The notes under the pieces: model-generated | Database searches by the model: none | Seen by the model: the letters and a program-made list of their open reading frames with translations, nothing else | What the model was told of the DNA's origin: nothing | Source: an uncultured Bryobacterales bacterium | GTDB taxonomy: Bacteria > Acidobacteriota > Terriglobia > Bryobacterales > Bryobacteraceae | Reading direction: 5' to 3' | NCBI GenBank assembly: GCA_937859895.1 | Contig: CALMAV010000444.1 | Coordinates: 1-6,149 of the forward strand | Length of the DNA stretch: 6,149 nt | Translations under genes and position numbers: made by a program | Shown: positions 5,409 through 6,149 of the stretch, in pieces | Layout of the letters: every line of letters begins with the position of its first letter | Position numbering within the stretch: position 1 is the stretch's first letter

Positions 5409-6149
5409 GTGTTCGGCTCTGAAATTCTGGATGTTGCCATTGGCCTAATTCTAATGTTCTTACTGTTGAGCTTGGTTTGCTCTTCTATAAAGGAGGCACT
5501 GGAGACTGTGCTCAACCAGCGATCAAGAGACCTGGAGCGCGGCCTTCGCGAGATGCTGGGCGACCTCAAGCGGCAGCACATTGTTCCTGCTCTCTACCGC
5601 CACCCCCTGATTGACGGCCTCTATAGGGGCCACTACCGGCCAGGCAAGACACGAAACCTGCCATCCTATATACCGTCGAGAAATTTTGCCTTGGCCTTGC
5701 TTGACTTGATTGCCCAAGGCAAACTCAGTGAGCACGGGCTCAACCCGGCTGTCTCCGCCGAGATCCACAGCAGCCCAGAGATCACAATGCAGAGGTTTCG
5801 TGAAGGAGTAGCTGCTCTACCGCTTAACTCTCACCTCCGGGGCGCTCTGAAGCCGATTATCGCGATTGCCCAAGATGATGCTACGCGGCTCCAGCACGAA
5901 GTGGAGAGTTGGTTCGACAGCTCCATGGATCGTGTCTCGGGCTGGTACAAGCGGCATACCCAAATTATGTTGGCGGCAATCGGGTTGAGCCTTGCTATTG
6001 CCATGAACGTCGATACGGTCTCGATTTTGCGCTACCTCAACACGAGCCAAACAAGCCGCCAGGTGCTGATTGCTCACGTGGGGCAGTTCCAACAGACGCA
6101 CCCTACCGCCAGCGGTCCGGCAACAACAGAATTACTCGATCCAATGGGC
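5409..6149 (+). CDS. Conserved membrane protein of unknown function, cut at right edge
   Basis: The frame is open from a stop at 5304-5306 to the window edge. I place the start at GTG 5409 because GGAGG lies just upstream (5400-5404), the N-terminus FGSEILDVAIGL then matches how I remember this family beginning, and no in-frame ATG comes earlier. TTG 5388 or 5391 are weaker alternatives. The visible 247 residues show one membrane helix (about 6-25), a charged helical segment SIKEALETVLNQRSRDLERGLREMLGD, a HPLIDGL motif, SYIPSRNFA (86-94), a long helical region, and WFDSSMDRVSGWYKRHTQ (168-185), followed by a second membrane helix (186-203). The family is recurrent as a hypothetical membrane protein in environmental bacteria; its role is unknown to me. 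It diverges from the operon across about 160 bases, so the two may share a control region. Confidence 0.85.
   Translation, partial: MFGSEILDVAIGLILMFLLLSLVCSSIKEALETVLNQRSRDLERGLREMLGDLKRQHIVPALYRHPLIDGLYRGHYRPGKTRNLPSYIPSRNFALALLDLIAQGKLSEHGLNPAVSAEIHSSPEITMQRFREGVAALPLNSHLRGALKPIIAIAQDDATRLQHEVESWFDSSMDRVSGWYKRHTQIMLAAIGLSLAIAMNVDTVSILRYLNTSQTSRQVLIAHVGQFQQTHPTASGPATTELLDPMG

Noticed and set aside
5817..6101. Minus-strand frame of 94 codons under the right-edge membrane protein
   Set aside because: It is antisense to the plus-strand coding frame, which carries conserved motifs through this stretch.

Overview
This window looks like a chromosomal segment from a Gram-negative soil-type bacterium, and Acidobacteriota is my best guess. 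The guess rests on gene content: a GMC oxidoreductase with a Tat-exported small partner, a secreted M28 peptidase, and two small-to-medium membrane protein families I associate from memory with that phylum. No marker gene settles it. Base composition is moderate, and there is no phage, plasmid, rRNA, tRNA or CRISPR signal.

Layout from left to right. Bases 1-959 (minus strand) hold most of an alanine-type class I/II aminotransferase (alaC-like) whose C-terminus lies outside the window. Upstream of it, in the same direction, is a 67-residue, probably two-helix membrane protein (1011-1214). Bases 1343-1405 form a long imperfect hairpin with a 10-bp internal phase, probably a dispersed repeat, and it supplies the stop codon of the next gene. 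A three-gene minus-strand operon then runs from 5244 down to 1395. It encodes a GMC-family FAD oxidoreductase, a gluconate 2-dehydrogenase subunit 3-like protein with a twin-arginine signal, and a secreted M28 zinc peptidase. The joints are tight: TAATG between the first two genes and an 11-base overlap between the second and third. Diverging from the operon at 5409 is the start of a membrane protein of a conserved family of unknown function, cut by the right edge.

The most notable feature is that two of the three operon genes are broken. The oxidoreductase has a single in-frame TAA (3931-3933) that removes its catalytic His/Asn region. The peptidase is split at a perfect 24-bp inverted repeat (2437-2460 / 2470-2493) where all three frames stop and the frame changes. 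The small subunit between them is intact. The simplest reading is operon decay or sequence error. The palindrome in the peptidase looks like a template-switch or short palindromic-insertion scar. I see no convincing new multi-gene system; the items most worth checking are the two hairpins and the two gene breaks.
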